Shown: positions 40,668 through 50,000 of the stretch, one piece after another
Layout of the letters: every line of letters starts with the position of its first letter
Numbering within the stretch: position 1 is the first letter of the stretch
Origin: DASWNP01 sp036399175
GTDB lineage: Bacteria; Acidobacteriota; Blastocatellia; Pyrinomonadales; Pyrinomonadaceae
Length of the DNA stretch: 64,000 bases
Direction of reading: 5' to 3'
Assembly (NCBI GenBank): GCA_036399175.1
Contig: DASWNP010000063.1
Location: 1 to 64,000 of the forward strand
Translations under genes and position numbers: made by a program
Notes under the pieces: model-generated
What the model saw: only the letters and a program-made list of their open reading frames with translations
The model's database searches: none
What the model was told of the DNA's origin: nothing

Positions 40668-43304
40668 TCAGCGTTGCGAGTCGTCTTCGTCGGAAGACGC
40701 GATGCGTAGCGAGTTCGTCAGCGTACGCCGACCTCTGGAGTCGATTTCGACGCGCGTGGCAGGCGTCGATGGCGGCAGGCTCGGGTGGCTGAGCGAAGCC
40801 GTGCGGGAGAGCGTGGGCGGAAGACTTCGGGCGGGTGTGAATGCCTGCGGTGTCTGGTAGATGTCGGAGATGGGCACGGCCTCCGTCGTCGAATTCGCCT
40901 CGTAGAGATGTTCGTCGATGTTTGAAGCGACGAGCGGGAGCAGTCCGCTATGAAGCGTGCATTCGTAGCCGGGCGCGAGGGCATGTGTGGTGGCGATGCG
41001 TTCGCGCTGCGGACAGGAGGGCGCGGCGATGAGTCCGGTTTCGGGGTCGATGTCCATATCGACGATGGAAGACGGACGCTCGAAGCTCTGACCGCCAAGC
41101 TCAGGTCGGAGTTCTACGGCTCCGCGCACGAATTCGACCCAGGCGGGCAGCGCGCTCTCAGCGCCCGTCAGGCCGAGCTGCTCGCCGTCGTCGAAGCCTA
41201 TCCAGACGACGCAGACGAGGTTGGGCGTGTATCCGGCGAACCACCCATCGCGCGACGTGCCGGTCTTTCCGGCAATCGCCGTCGCTTTCAGCGCGCCGCG
41301 CGCCGCGCGCCCCGTGCCGCGCTCGACGACGGCTTCGAGCATGTCGGTCAGCATGTAGGCGGTCGAGGGGCGAATCAACTGCCCGGAAGCGACGCGCGCG
41401 TCTGTTTGATGAAAGGCAGTGTAGTCGTCGTCCGAAGCGCGGGCGACGACGGGACGAACCGGGCTTCCGCCGTTGGCGAGGGCGGCGTAAGCGGCGGCGA
41501 TTTCGAGCGGCGTCGCTTCTGTCGTGCCGAGGGCGAGCGCGGGATAGGCTGCGGGCTTCGGCAGACCGAAGCTCCCGGCGAGGTTTGCGACGCGCTCTAG
41601 TCCCGCGCGCATCGCAAGGTCAACGGTCACGACGTTGAGCGAGCGGACGAGCCCTTCACGCATCGTCACGTCGCGCATGGAGTAAGCGCCGCCATAGTTT
41701 GCCGGACGATAGACGGAGCGGCGGTCGTAGGCAAACTCGCGCGGCGCGTCCGTGTAGAGAGAGACGGGCGAGATGCCGCTCTCAAGCGCGGCGGCGTAGA
41801 CGAAGGGCTTGAAGACGGAGCCGGGCTGGCGGCGTGCGTCAGTGGCGCGATTGAGCTGCGACTCGCTGTAGCTGCGGCCTCCGACCATCGCCAGAACGTG
41901 ACCGCTTCGCGGGTCGAGCGCGACGAGCGCGGCCTGCGGGCGCTTGCGTCCTTGATAAACTTTGTCGAGACGCTGGAGCTGTCGCTCGACGGCTGTCTCG
42001 GCCAGACGTTGAAGCTCAAGGTCGATAGTCGTATGGACGCGCAGGTGACGTTCGTCTTCATCCGCGTTTGATTCGAGTTTGGATTCGACGATGCGGTTGA
42101 CGTAGTCGATGAAATAGGGCGCGCTCGCCGTCTCGTCGTCGCGGAGCGGAACGACGGCGAGCAAGTCGCTCTTAGCCGCCGACGCTTCTTCGCGTGTGAT
42201 GAAACCTTCGGAGAGCATCGCATCGAGAACGATACGGCGGCGCGCGGCAGACTTTTCGGGATGCCGGTCGGGCGCGTAGCGCGCGGGACTCTGAATCATC
42301 CCGGCGATGGTCGCGGCCTCTGCGAGCGTCAGGTCGCCGAGTTCCTTGCCGAAGAAGACGCGAGCGGCCTGACCGACGCCGCGCACGCCAAGCCCCCCGC
42401 GTTGCCCCAGATAAATCTCGTTGCAGTAGAGCGCGAAGATGTCCTCCTTCGAGAGACGACGCTCAAGCGCGGTTGCCAGCATCGCTTCGCTCAGCTTGCG
42501 TCTGAGCGTGCGCTCCGGCGTGAGATAAGTGTTTTTGACGAGCTGCTGCGTGATGGTCGAGCCGCCCTGACGACGTACATCGGAACTGCCGCTCGCGCCC
42601 GCCACCCAGCTCCAGAGGGCGCGGGCTATCCCCGATGCGTCGAGGCCGCGATGCTCGAAGAAGCGACGGTCTTCGATGGAGATGATGGCGCGAGCGAGCG
42701 TCGGCGGAATGTCTTGGTAGGCGAGCGCGGCTCGCCCGCCTGTCTTGAGGCTGGCATCGTTCGAGAGGGCTTCGGGCTCAAGCGTGTAAGAGTCGAGCGT
42801 CGAGCCGTCGCCGACGATTGAAGAGATGCGACCGCGTTTGTCGAAATCGACGCGCACCTCCCGGTAGAGCGTCGAGAGAGCCGACCCGGCAGTCCTTCTC
42901 GGACTAATCAAAATGCTCTCGCCCTCGACGACGAAACGCCCGTTCCAAACGTCGCTCGCCGCGCCTTCCACGTAAGCGGCGCGGCGCAGCACCTCGGTCA
43001 GACGCTCACGCGAAAAATGCTGCCCCACGCGCAAAACGCGCGGCGCGGCATAGATTCCGGCGCGGCTCGTCAGGTAGCCCGCAGCGAGTCTTTCATCGAC
43101 GATTTTTGAATAAGAAGTGTAGAGCCAGAGGAAGGCGATAGCAGTAAGCGAAAGCGCGACGAGCGGGATGATGAGCAGAAGCCGGAGAAATTTGCGGCGG
43201 CGCTGAGCGCGTGTTAAGTCCTCTCGAAGTCGTTCACTAACGCGCGTCCGGCGGCGCTTGAGCAGCCGTCGCGGCTCGTGTATGGATGTGACTTCGACCG
43301 CCAT
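40668..43304 (-). CDS. Class A penicillin-binding protein (PBP1b-like)
   Basis: This 878-residue bifunctional peptidoglycan synthase has a cytoplasmic basic tail, one membrane helix (about 40-62), a UB2H-like region (about 75-175), a GT51 glycosyltransferase domain with EDRRFFEHRG (E211) and QGGSTITQQLVKN, and a transpeptidase domain with the active serine in GSVFKP (S496, K499), SLN (555-557) and KTGT (680-683). All catalytic residues are intact. The last 80 residues are Ser/Pro-rich. It polymerises and crosslinks glycan strands at the outer face of the inner membrane. Confidence 0.95.
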   Translation of the reverse strand: MAVEVTSIHEPRRLLKRRRTRVSERLREDLTRAQRRRKFLRLLLIIPLVALSLTAIAFLWLYTSYSKIVDERLAAGYLTSRAGIYAAPRVLRVGQHFSRERLTEVLRRAAYVEGAASDVWNGRFVVEGESILISPRRTAGSALSTLYREVRVDFDKRGRISSIVGDGSTLDSYTLEPEALSNDASLKTGGRAALAYQDIPPTLARAIISIEDRRFFEHRGLDASGIARALWSWVAGASGSSDVRRQGGSTITQQLVKNTYLTPERTLRRKLSEAMLATALERRLSKEDIFALYCNEIYLGQRGGLGVRGVGQAARVFFGKELGDLTLAEAATIAGMIQSPARYAPDRHPEKSAARRRIVLDAMLSEGFITREEASAAKSDLLAVVPLRDDETASAPYFIDYVNRIVESKLESNADEDERHLRVHTTIDLELQRLAETAVERQLQRLDKVYQGRKRPQAALVALDPRSGHVLAMVGGRSYSESQLNRATDARRQPGSVFKPFVYAAALESGISPVSLYTDAPREFAYDRRSVYRPANYGGAYSMRDVTMREGLVRSLNVVTVDLAMRAGLERVANLAGSFGLPKPAAYPALALGTTEATPLEIAAAYAALANGGSPVRPVVARASDDDYTAFHQTDARVASGQLIRPSTAYMLTDMLEAVVERGTGRAARGALKATAIAGKTGTSRDGWFAGYTPNLVCVVWIGFDDGEQLGLTGAESALPAWVEFVRGAVELRPELGGQSFERPSSIVDMDIDPETGLIAAPSCPQRERIATTHALAPGYECTLHSGLLPLVASNIDEHLYEANSTTEAVPISDIYQTPQAFTPARSLPPTLSRTASLSHPSLPPSTPATRVEIDSRGRRTLTNSLRIASSDEDDSQR

Positions 43305-44003
43305 TCATTTTCCTCAAACGGCGACACGTATCCCTCGCAGGCGCGCACACGTCGCCCGCCGCTTACGCCAAACGCAAATCGCCTTTCGTATGCTCTAGGG
43401 ATATGTTTAATCGCCGACGAATTCTTCGCCGAGCGCTTCGCCTCCAGGATTTTCTTCCCACCGCCCGTCTATTGTGCGGCGAGCATGGGTCTCGACTGAA
43501 GGACGCCGCTCGTGCTGCCCGCCGCAGCCGTGCCCGGCGTGACCCATTCGGCCACCGCTGCGGTCGAGACGGCCAGCGTTATCAAAATCATTATAATCGC
43601 CGCCAGTTGCGCAAAGCTGCCTGCCAACTCTTTCATCTCCCTCGCGCCCCCTCGCAAAGTTCAAATCGGCTTCAACCTGCACAAGCCTGTGCAACGTCCA
43701 TGCCGCCCGAGCCTTAAAGCGACCGCCGGACGCGCCTTCTCCCGATTGAACTCCAGCCGACTCAAACAGTTAGACTTACGTATGAAAGCGCACGGCGAGC
43801 GAGACTGTCGATATTGCGAGGCTCTTTTTGGATTGTTTTGCTACAGGCGCGGGAAGGCGGAAGATTAAATTTACGTTCTAAAACGATTCGATTGCAGAGA
43901 TACTTGCAGGGGAAGGGGCTTTGCCCGCCGGTGCAATTTAAGAAGCGGAGAGAGCCCGCCTCTCAACATTCGCACTCATTTGCACACTGCTATAGGACGA
44001 AGC
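43305..44003. other. 699-base intergenic region
   Basis: Apart from a possible 55-residue membrane protein gene on the minus strand (43469-43636), I see no gene. The stretch 43780-44003 is less GC-rich than the flanks. There is no hairpin of the word class here and no recognisable RNA. Confidence 0.45.
43469..43636 (-). CDS. Possible small membrane protein
   Basis: This candidate of 55 residues starts at the ATG at 43636 (MKELAGSFAQLAAIIMILIT) and has one clear hydrophobic helix, then a Gly/Ala/Ser-rich tail. A GAGGGG sequence lies about 11 bases upstream. I do not recognise the family. Support is limited to the membrane-like composition and a plausible binding site; it could be chance coding in GC-rich DNA. 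Confidence 0.35.
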   Translation of the reverse strand: MKELAGSFAQLAAIIMILITLAVSTAAVAEWVTPGTAAAGSTSGVLQSRPMLAAQ

Positions 44004-44864
44004 TCAGGCGCTCTGGCGGCGGAAGTTAAACCATCTTCTGGGGGCAGCAGGGGGCGGCGGCGGGGGCGCGAGCAGTTGGCGGATTTGTTCGAGGCTTGCG
44101 CGGGCGGCCTCTTGTCCGGCGCGGATGAGTTCGTCGGCGCGCGTCATTTCGTCCCAGCGAATGTGGCCGACCTTCGGCGAGATGACGACATCGGCGGCCT
44201 GTCTTTGTGCGGCGGCGGCGGTGCGCTGCACGAGCAGGAAGGATTGAAAGAGCACTCCGATGGCCGAATGCGCCGCGCCCATGAACTTCGCGCCCTCGTA
44301 ATTGACATCGACGGCGACGAGCACGTCTGCGCCGAGCGAGCGCGCGGCGGCGGTCGGGATGTTGGCGACCAGACCGCCGTCAACGAGTTGTCGTCCCTGC
44401 TCGTCCGTGACGGGGACGTACCAGCCGGGCAGGGCGCAACTGGCGCGGATGGCGAAGGCGATGTCGCCCTCCCCGCGCATGACGACGGCGCTGCCCGAGC
44501 CGAGGTCGGTGGCGACGGCGGCGAAAGGAATCGTCAAATCCTCGAAGCGCGTGACGGGAAGGCGGGCGCGCAGGTACTCTTCCATGCGTGCGCTCGACTG
44601 AATGCCGAGCCGCGACAAAGTCATCTTTCCGAAGTCGCGCCAGCGCATCCCTCTGGCGAAAGCTTCCAGCTCTTCGACCGACATCCCGGCGGCAAACGCC
44701 CCGCCCGCCAGCGCACCCGCCGACGTGCCCGCCACACAGTCAACGGGAATCCCCGCCTCCCGAAAGACCTTCAGCACGCCGACGTGCGCCATCCCTCGCG
44801 CCGCCCCGCCCGACAGCGCCAACCCCACACGCGGCCTCTCAAACTTCACCGCCGATGACCTCAT
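44004..44864 (-). CDS. Patatin-like phospholipase (RssA/NTE type)
   Basis: This 286-residue protein has the patatin Ser-Asp dyad: the oxyanion loop LALSGGAARGMAHVGVL, the nucleophile elbow GTSAGALAGGAF and DGGLVANIP. It is a lipid acyl hydrolase, probably acting at the cytoplasmic membrane. A Pro-rich stretch precedes the C-terminal RRWFNFRRQSA. I use the ATG at 44864 because the earlier codons up to 44888 come from hairpin H14. No Shine-Dalgarno is evident. Confidence 0.93.
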   Translation of the reverse strand: MRSSAVKFERPRVGLALSGGAARGMAHVGVLKVFREAGIPVDCVAGTSAGALAGGAFAAGMSVEELEAFARGMRWRDFGKMTLSRLGIQSSARMEEYLRARLPVTRFEDLTIPFAAVATDLGSGSAVVMRGEGDIAFAIRASCALPGWYVPVTDEQGRQLVDGGLVANIPTAAARSLGADVLVAVDVNYEGAKFMGAAHSAIGVLFQSFLLVQRTAAAAQRQAADVVISPKVGHIRWDEMTRADELIRAGQEAARASLEQIRQLLAPPPPPPAAPRRWFNFRRQSA

Positions 44865-44875
44865 AAAAGCAAACG

Positions 44876-44958
44876 ATGAACGCCGCAACGATGAATGATG
44901 AATGAAAAGCGGAAAGCTTTTGTCTTTACAGTTCCGCGTTCATCGTTGCGGCGTTCAT
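44876..44958. repeat. Intergenic hairpin H14 (word AACGATGAATGATGAATG)
   Basis: Left arm 44876-44897 (ATGAACGCCGCAACGATGAA on) pairs with 44937-44958, 21 of 22 positions. The loop contains AAAGCGGAAAGCTTTTGTCT, similar to loops in H8 and H12. It lies between the patatin start (12 nt) and the stop of the next gene (6 nt). Confidence 0.9.
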
Positions 44959-44963
44959 ACTTT

Positions 44964-46037
44964 CTATCGCCTTCTTCTCGTGCGTCGGCGGACGGGAGGT
45001 TTTTTGGTGGCGGGCGGCGGCTGGCCGCCTTTGGCCGATTGCATGAGCTGGTTGACGGTGGCCTGCGAGACTTCGGTCTTGAGTTGAACTTCCGTGCCCT
45101 GCGACGAGATGAGGACGTTTTTCAGCAAGTCCATCATCATGCGGTCGCGCTCGGTCTTGGGCTGTTCCATGAGCGCGAGCTTCTGGAGGCCGGTGAGCAT
45201 GTCGCTCAGAGACTTGGCCTGCTCGCCCGATTCGACGCGCGCCGCGACGAACATGTCGTAGCCTGCGGGCGTCATGCCGAGGGCTGCGCTGAAGCTTTTG
45301 AGCGTCGAGAGCGCCTTGCCAATCATCTCGTTCGTGCCGCCCTCCGAGCTTCCGCTCGCCGCGATGGCGGGGATTAACGAGGGCGGGATGTTGAAGCCCA
45401 GCGAGACGAGCGCAGACGAGTGGCGCGAGACCGAGCCGACAAGCTCGGGGTTAGCGCGCGTGCCCCGCCCGGCGAAGGCGTCGATACTGGCGCGCAATTC
45501 TTCCGGTGTGCCGATGGCGAACATCCCCGAGTTGAGCGCGACAGCCGCCACGTCGAACATCAGCTTCGGCTCGCTGGCCTTCGTCAACGTGTAGACGGTG
45601 CTGCCGCCGTAGGTCTCTTCCGTATACTTGCCTTTGACGGCGGCGCGCGCGAAGCCGAGCAGCTTCTCCGTGTCGATGCCTTCGACGATGACGACGCCCC
45701 GGAAGTCCTGCGGCTTCATGTTCGTCGAGAGATTGCGCGTCCCAAAGACGACGCGACGAACGGCGCGTGCGTCGATGCCCGTCAGCCCTTTAACGCCGTC
45801 GATGCCCGTGTTCATCTGCAAGAGCGTCTTCTGGTCGTTGGCAAGGATGCGCGGGACGGCGTCGCTCAGGATACGCTGTGCGTCGAGGACGATTATCAAA
45901 TCCGATTCGGGCAGCGCCGTGAACGGGTCAGACGACGAGGGCAGCCCTTGCGCGAAAGCTCGTGTGCCGAGCGCCGCCAGCATCGTCAGGGCGAGCGCCA
46001 GCGCGAGGGGAAACGAGGAAAATCTTTTTCTGTTCAT
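44964..46037 (-). CDS. Exported protein of unknown function
   Basis: This 357-residue protein has a clear signal peptide (MNRKRFSSFPLALALALTML, cleavage near AFAQ) and no further membrane segment. I do not recognise the family. The body is an alpha/beta protein with PFTALPESDLIIVLDAQRIL, VRRVVFGTRNLSTN and a helical C-terminal part rich in Met and Leu, ending in a Lys/Arg tail (KKPPVRRRTRRRR). The basic tail could bind nucleic acid or acidic polymer. It is separated from the SurA-like gene by H15, in the same direction. Confidence 0.7.
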   Translation of the reverse strand: MNRKRFSSFPLALALALTMLAALGTRAFAQGLPSSSDPFTALPESDLIIVLDAQRILSDAVPRILANDQKTLLQMNTGIDGVKGLTGIDARAVRRVVFGTRNLSTNMKPQDFRGVVIVEGIDTEKLLGFARAAVKGKYTEETYGGSTVYTLTKASEPKLMFDVAAVALNSGMFAIGTPEELRASIDAFAGRGTRANPELVGSVSRHSSALVSLGFNIPPSLIPAIAASGSSEGGTNEMIGKALSTLKSFSAALGMTPAGYDMFVAARVESGEQAKSLSDMLTGLQKLALMEQPKTERDRMMMDLLKNVLISSQGTEVQLKTEVSQATVNQLMQSAKGGQPPPATKKPPVRRRTRRRR

Positions 46038-46122
46038 TACGTGGTCAGCCTTTCAATCGAAAACACAGGGAAACAGTCTGTTAGAACACCTCGGCAAAGT
46101 TATCACGAAGAGACGCGGGCAG

Positions 46123-46260
46123 AAAAGGCAAAGGGGAAAAGCCAAAGGGGAAAAGGGGAAGGGGGAAAGGGGAAGGGGGAAAGGGGAAGGAGCAGGAATC
46201 TATAGCACGCTGTTTTTTCCCTTTACCCTTTACCCTTTTCCCCTTCCCCTTTGTTTCCTC
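46123..46260. repeat. Intergenic hairpin H15 (word GGGGAAAGGGGAAGG)
   Basis: A long purine arm (46123-46192, repeated AAAGGGGAA/GGGGGAAAGG) faces a pyrimidine arm at 46213-46260 (CCCTTTACCCTTTACCC and on). Its right edge touches the stop codon of the SurA-like gene. It belongs to the word class of H3, H4 and H19. Confidence 0.88.
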
Positions 46261-46965
46261 TTACGGAGGGCTGAGGATGGTTATCTCTGCGCGGGCGCGT
46301 GCGTCTTCGAGAAACTGGTCGGTGTCGGATTCTATCTTGCTTTCGCGCAATTCGTTTTCGACCTGCGCGGCGGCTTCAGCAAGCGGCGGGACGATGCGTC
46401 CGGGCGACTGGCGGCGATGGCGCGGGACGAAGACGTTCTGGTAGTAGTCGTTAATCTCCTGCGGCGTGACGACGGTGAAGGAGCGGAAGCGGAAGTTGAC
46501 GTAGTTTTCAATCGCCACGCGCTGGCGAACAATCTCGCGCAACTGCTCGGAGTCTTCGCCGAGGCCGACGCGCGCGAGGCGCTGGTAAAACTCGGCCTGC
46601 GAGGGAAAGCGGCCAATCAAATCTTTGATAGCCGCGTTTATCTCTTCGGGCTTCGGCGCGATGGTCGGCAGCTTCTCGGCCTCCTGCGCGATGAGTCGCT
46701 GGTCGATGATGAGTTGAAGCACGCGCTCCAAATCCTCCGAGCGCGGATTATCCAGAGGCACGCCCGGCTGCAAGGCCAATTGCCAGAGAAGCTCCGTGTA
46801 AGTAATCAGCTCGCGCCCGTTGATGACGGCCACCATCTTGTCGATGACTTCCTGCGCGTAAACGCGCGGGGTCAGGGATTGGGGGCTGGGGGTCAGGGAA
46901 AGAAAAGAGAAGACGATGCCGAGCGCGACGAACAGACGCACGCACCCGGCTCTCAAACTCTTCAT
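46261..46965 (-). CDS. SurA N-domain-like periplasmic chaperone
   Basis: This 234-residue exported protein resembles the N-terminal chaperone domain of SurA: DKMVAVINGRELITYTELLW, then LQLIIDQRLIAQEAEKL and a helical stretch with REIVRQRVAIENYVNFRF. No parvulin (PPIase) domain follows. It is encoded after a BamA-like gene, so a role in outer-membrane protein assembly is likely. I use the ATG at 46965, with AAGGTGA upstream. The signal-peptide end SLTPSPQSLTP is coded by repeat-like DNA (GGGATTGGGGGCTGGGGG in the other strand). Confidence 0.8.
   Translation of the reverse strand: MKSLRAGCVRLFVALGIVFSFLSLTPSPQSLTPRVYAQEVIDKMVAVINGRELITYTELLWQLALQPGVPLDNPRSEDLERVLQLIIDQRLIAQEAEKLPTIAPKPEEINAAIKDLIGRFPSQAEFYQRLARVGLGEDSEQLREIVRQRVAIENYVNFRFRSFTVVTPQEINDYYQNVFVPRHRRQSPGRIVPPLAEAAAQVENELRESKIESDTDQFLEDARARAEITILSPP
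46867..46902. repeat. Half-element H16 inside the SurA-like signal peptide
   Basis: GGTCAGGGATTGGGGGCTGG and on lies within the reading frame. A related pyrimidine run, CCCCAACCCCTATCCCCC, is at 47040-47057, beyond the gene start, so the two could be distant arms of one element about 130 bases apart. Confidence 0.4.
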
Positions 46966-47068
46966 CTTCGATTTCACCTTACCTCTTTCCATTTTCATTC
47001 CTTTCACCCTCTACCCTTCCCCTTCCCCTTTCCAGTCTTTCCCCAACCCCTATCCCCCATCCCACTCG

Positions 47069-50000
47069 TCAGAACGTCTGGCCGAAGCGAAAATGAATCT
47101 GGCCGCGTTTGAGGCGGAAGCGGGCGGGGTCGCCGTTGGCCTGCGGGAGCACGAACTCGGGCGGGTTGAGCAGGAAGCCGTAATCGACGGCGAGCGGGCC
47201 GAAGGGCGTACGCAGGCGCAGTCCGAGGCCGACGGTGTGCGTCCAGCGTGCGCGCAGGTTCGGGTCTTCGCCGGGCTTTACGTCGCGCCCGAAGATGTCG
47301 CCGATGCGGCGGAAGACGTTACCGCCGTCGTAGAAGGGCACGACCTGCAAGTTTTTGATGGCGGCGATGCGCGCTTCGAGGTTGACGACGGCGAGGGCGT
47401 TTCCGCCGACGGGCACGGTGAAGGGGCTGATGGTGACTTGCTCGCCCTCGTTGTTGCGGAAGACTCCGCCGGGGACGACGACGCGGGGCCCGGCCTCTTC
47501 AGAGCCGAAGCCGCGCAGAGTGGTCGAGCCGCCGGAGAAGAAACGCTCGCTGATGGGGAGCGTCAGGTCGATGTCGTCGATGACGCCGGGCGTGCCGCCT
47601 CTATCCGAAGGGTCGTAGAGACTCGCCAGGCCGAGCTGGACTCCGGCGGCGAGCACCGTGCCGCGCGCCTTCGGCACTTGATAATAGCGGCGGTAGTTTA
47701 AGAGCAGCTTGCTGAAAGAGAGATTGCCGCCGAACTGCTTGAGGGCGAGCGCGTAGTCGAGGGTGAGGAAATCGCCGCGCGTGGCATCGAGCGCCTTGTC
47801 GCGCGAGTCGCGCGCGAAAGTGACGCCGAAGCGCGAGAGGCGCACCGCCCGGTCGGGTCTTAAGATGGATGCTATCAGCAGACTCTGGATGTTATAGAGG
47901 CGCACGTCTTCGTAGTTGTAGCGGACGAAGAGAGTGCTGCGCTTGAGCACCTGCCCGCGCGGCCCAAGCTCAAGCTCGATGTCGCGCTGCGTCTCGGCGT
48001 TGATGGTGAAGCGGTTGATGGTCGGCGCGCCCACGACTTCGCACTGCGGGTCGGGGAGCGGGCAATCAACGTCAATCGGATTGCCCTCTTCGTTGAGGCG
48101 CTGGACGATACCGAAATTTCCCCGGTCGATGGTCGAGCGGAAGAAGCGCGTGACGGTTGTGTCGCGCTGGTACTGCGCGGAGACGACGAAGGGCGAGAAG
48201 GCGCGCTCGCCGTAGCGCCGGAAGCGCGGGTCGAAGTATTCGAGCCGCAGGAGCTGCTGGCGGCGGCTGCCGCGCATGCGAAGCGCGCCCTGCCGGAGCG
48301 CGCCGAAGAGGTTGCTGTTGCGAATCTCGTAGAGGCCAAGCGGCCCGTTATCGGTCGAATAGCCGCCGCCGTAGTCCATCACGTAGCGCTTGCGCTCTTC
48401 GAGGTCGATGATAACGTCGCGCTGTTTGAAGCCGGAAGCCGTCTCGCCCGCAGGCTCGGTGCGGATGATGACCTGCCGGAAGGCGTCGGTCGCGTAGAGA
48501 TTGCGCTCGGCCTCCGTGATGTTATCGGTGCGCAGGACTTCGCCCTCGCGCAGGGGGATGGCTTCGAGGATGGCCTTGCGGTCGGTGACGGCATTACCGT
48601 TGATGAAGATGCGATGGACGAAAACCTTGTCGGCCTCGGCGATGTTGTAGACGAGGCGGACGCGCTCGTCGCCACCACCTTCGGGTAGCTCGACGAGGGC
48701 GATATTGACTTCGGCGTCGAGGTAGCCGTTGCGCGCGTAGAAGTTGCGTATGCGGTCGGCGTCGATGCGCGCCTGCGTGCGCGAGTAGGGCGCGTCGATG
48801 ATGGTGCAGGCTTCGTCGGGCGAGCGGTCGGCGGGGCAGGCGGCCTCTCTCAGACGCTCGGCGGTGAAGAGCTGGTTGCCGCGCATCTCGACTCCGGCGA
48901 CGCGCGTCAGCGCCCCTTCATCGACGACGAAGGTGATGATGAGATTGTCGCCTTCGAGAGACAGACCGCGACGCTCGGTGACTGCGGCGCGACGATAGCC
49001 GAGGTCGCGCATGCGGGCGGTGATGGTGCGCGTGTCCTGTTCGAGCGCCTGCTCGCTGGTGAAGCCGCGCCCGAGGCCGAAGAAAGGGATGAAGCCGAGG
49101 GCGTTGGCCTTGCGCGTGCGCAGGTCGTCGGCGACCTCTTCGACGGAGAGACGCGCCGGAGTGCCGTCGGCGTTGACGATGCGGATGTCGGTCAATTCGT
49201 AGCGACGCTTCTCCGCAGGGTTGTCGCCCGTCACGACGTAGTTGATGCGGACGTTTCGCCCGCTCAATTCTTCCGGGTTGAGACCGTCGCAGGTGCTCGC
49301 CGTCACGTCTTCGGGAAGAGCCGTCGTCGTCGTGCCATTGCCGTTCGTCGGCTGGACAACGGGAAGCGGCGGCGTGACGGTGCAGACGGGATTGACCTTG
49401 ATGAAGAAGTAGCCCTGCTCCTGCAAGCGATTCTGCAAACGGCGCTGGCCTTCGACGATGGCCGAGGCGTCGATTGTGCCCTCGCGCGTGACGGGCAGAA
49501 GCTCGCGCGCACGCTCGTCGCTCAGCTTGAAGCCCGTCACCTCGGGGTCGGGCGTGACGCTCACTTCCACCTTCGGCCCGATTGCGCCGGTGACGCTGAC
49601 GATTATCTTGTTGCTCACCGAGTCGAGCTGGATGCGCGGCTCGTCGATGCGCGGCGCGAGATAGCCCTGCTTGATGATGGCCTGACGAATGCGGTTGATG
49701 TCTTCGCCGAGCGTCGTTTGCGTGAAGGGAGCGCCGGGGCGAAGCTTCAATTCAGTCAGGACGGCGGAAGGCTCGAAGCCTTTGATTCCGATGTTGAGGT
49801 CGGAGACGGTGGCCTGCGCGCCGAGCGCGATGCGGTAGGTGACGGTCGAGCGCGTGCGCGTCGGGTCGAGCTGCTGTTCGTATTCGACGTTGGCTTGATA
49901 GAAGCCCCGGTCGCGCAGGTAGACCTGAATCATGTCGGCGTTGTTGCGGATGGCCTGCTCGGAGACGCGCTTGCCGGGCTCGACGAGGTTGAGGCGCGCG

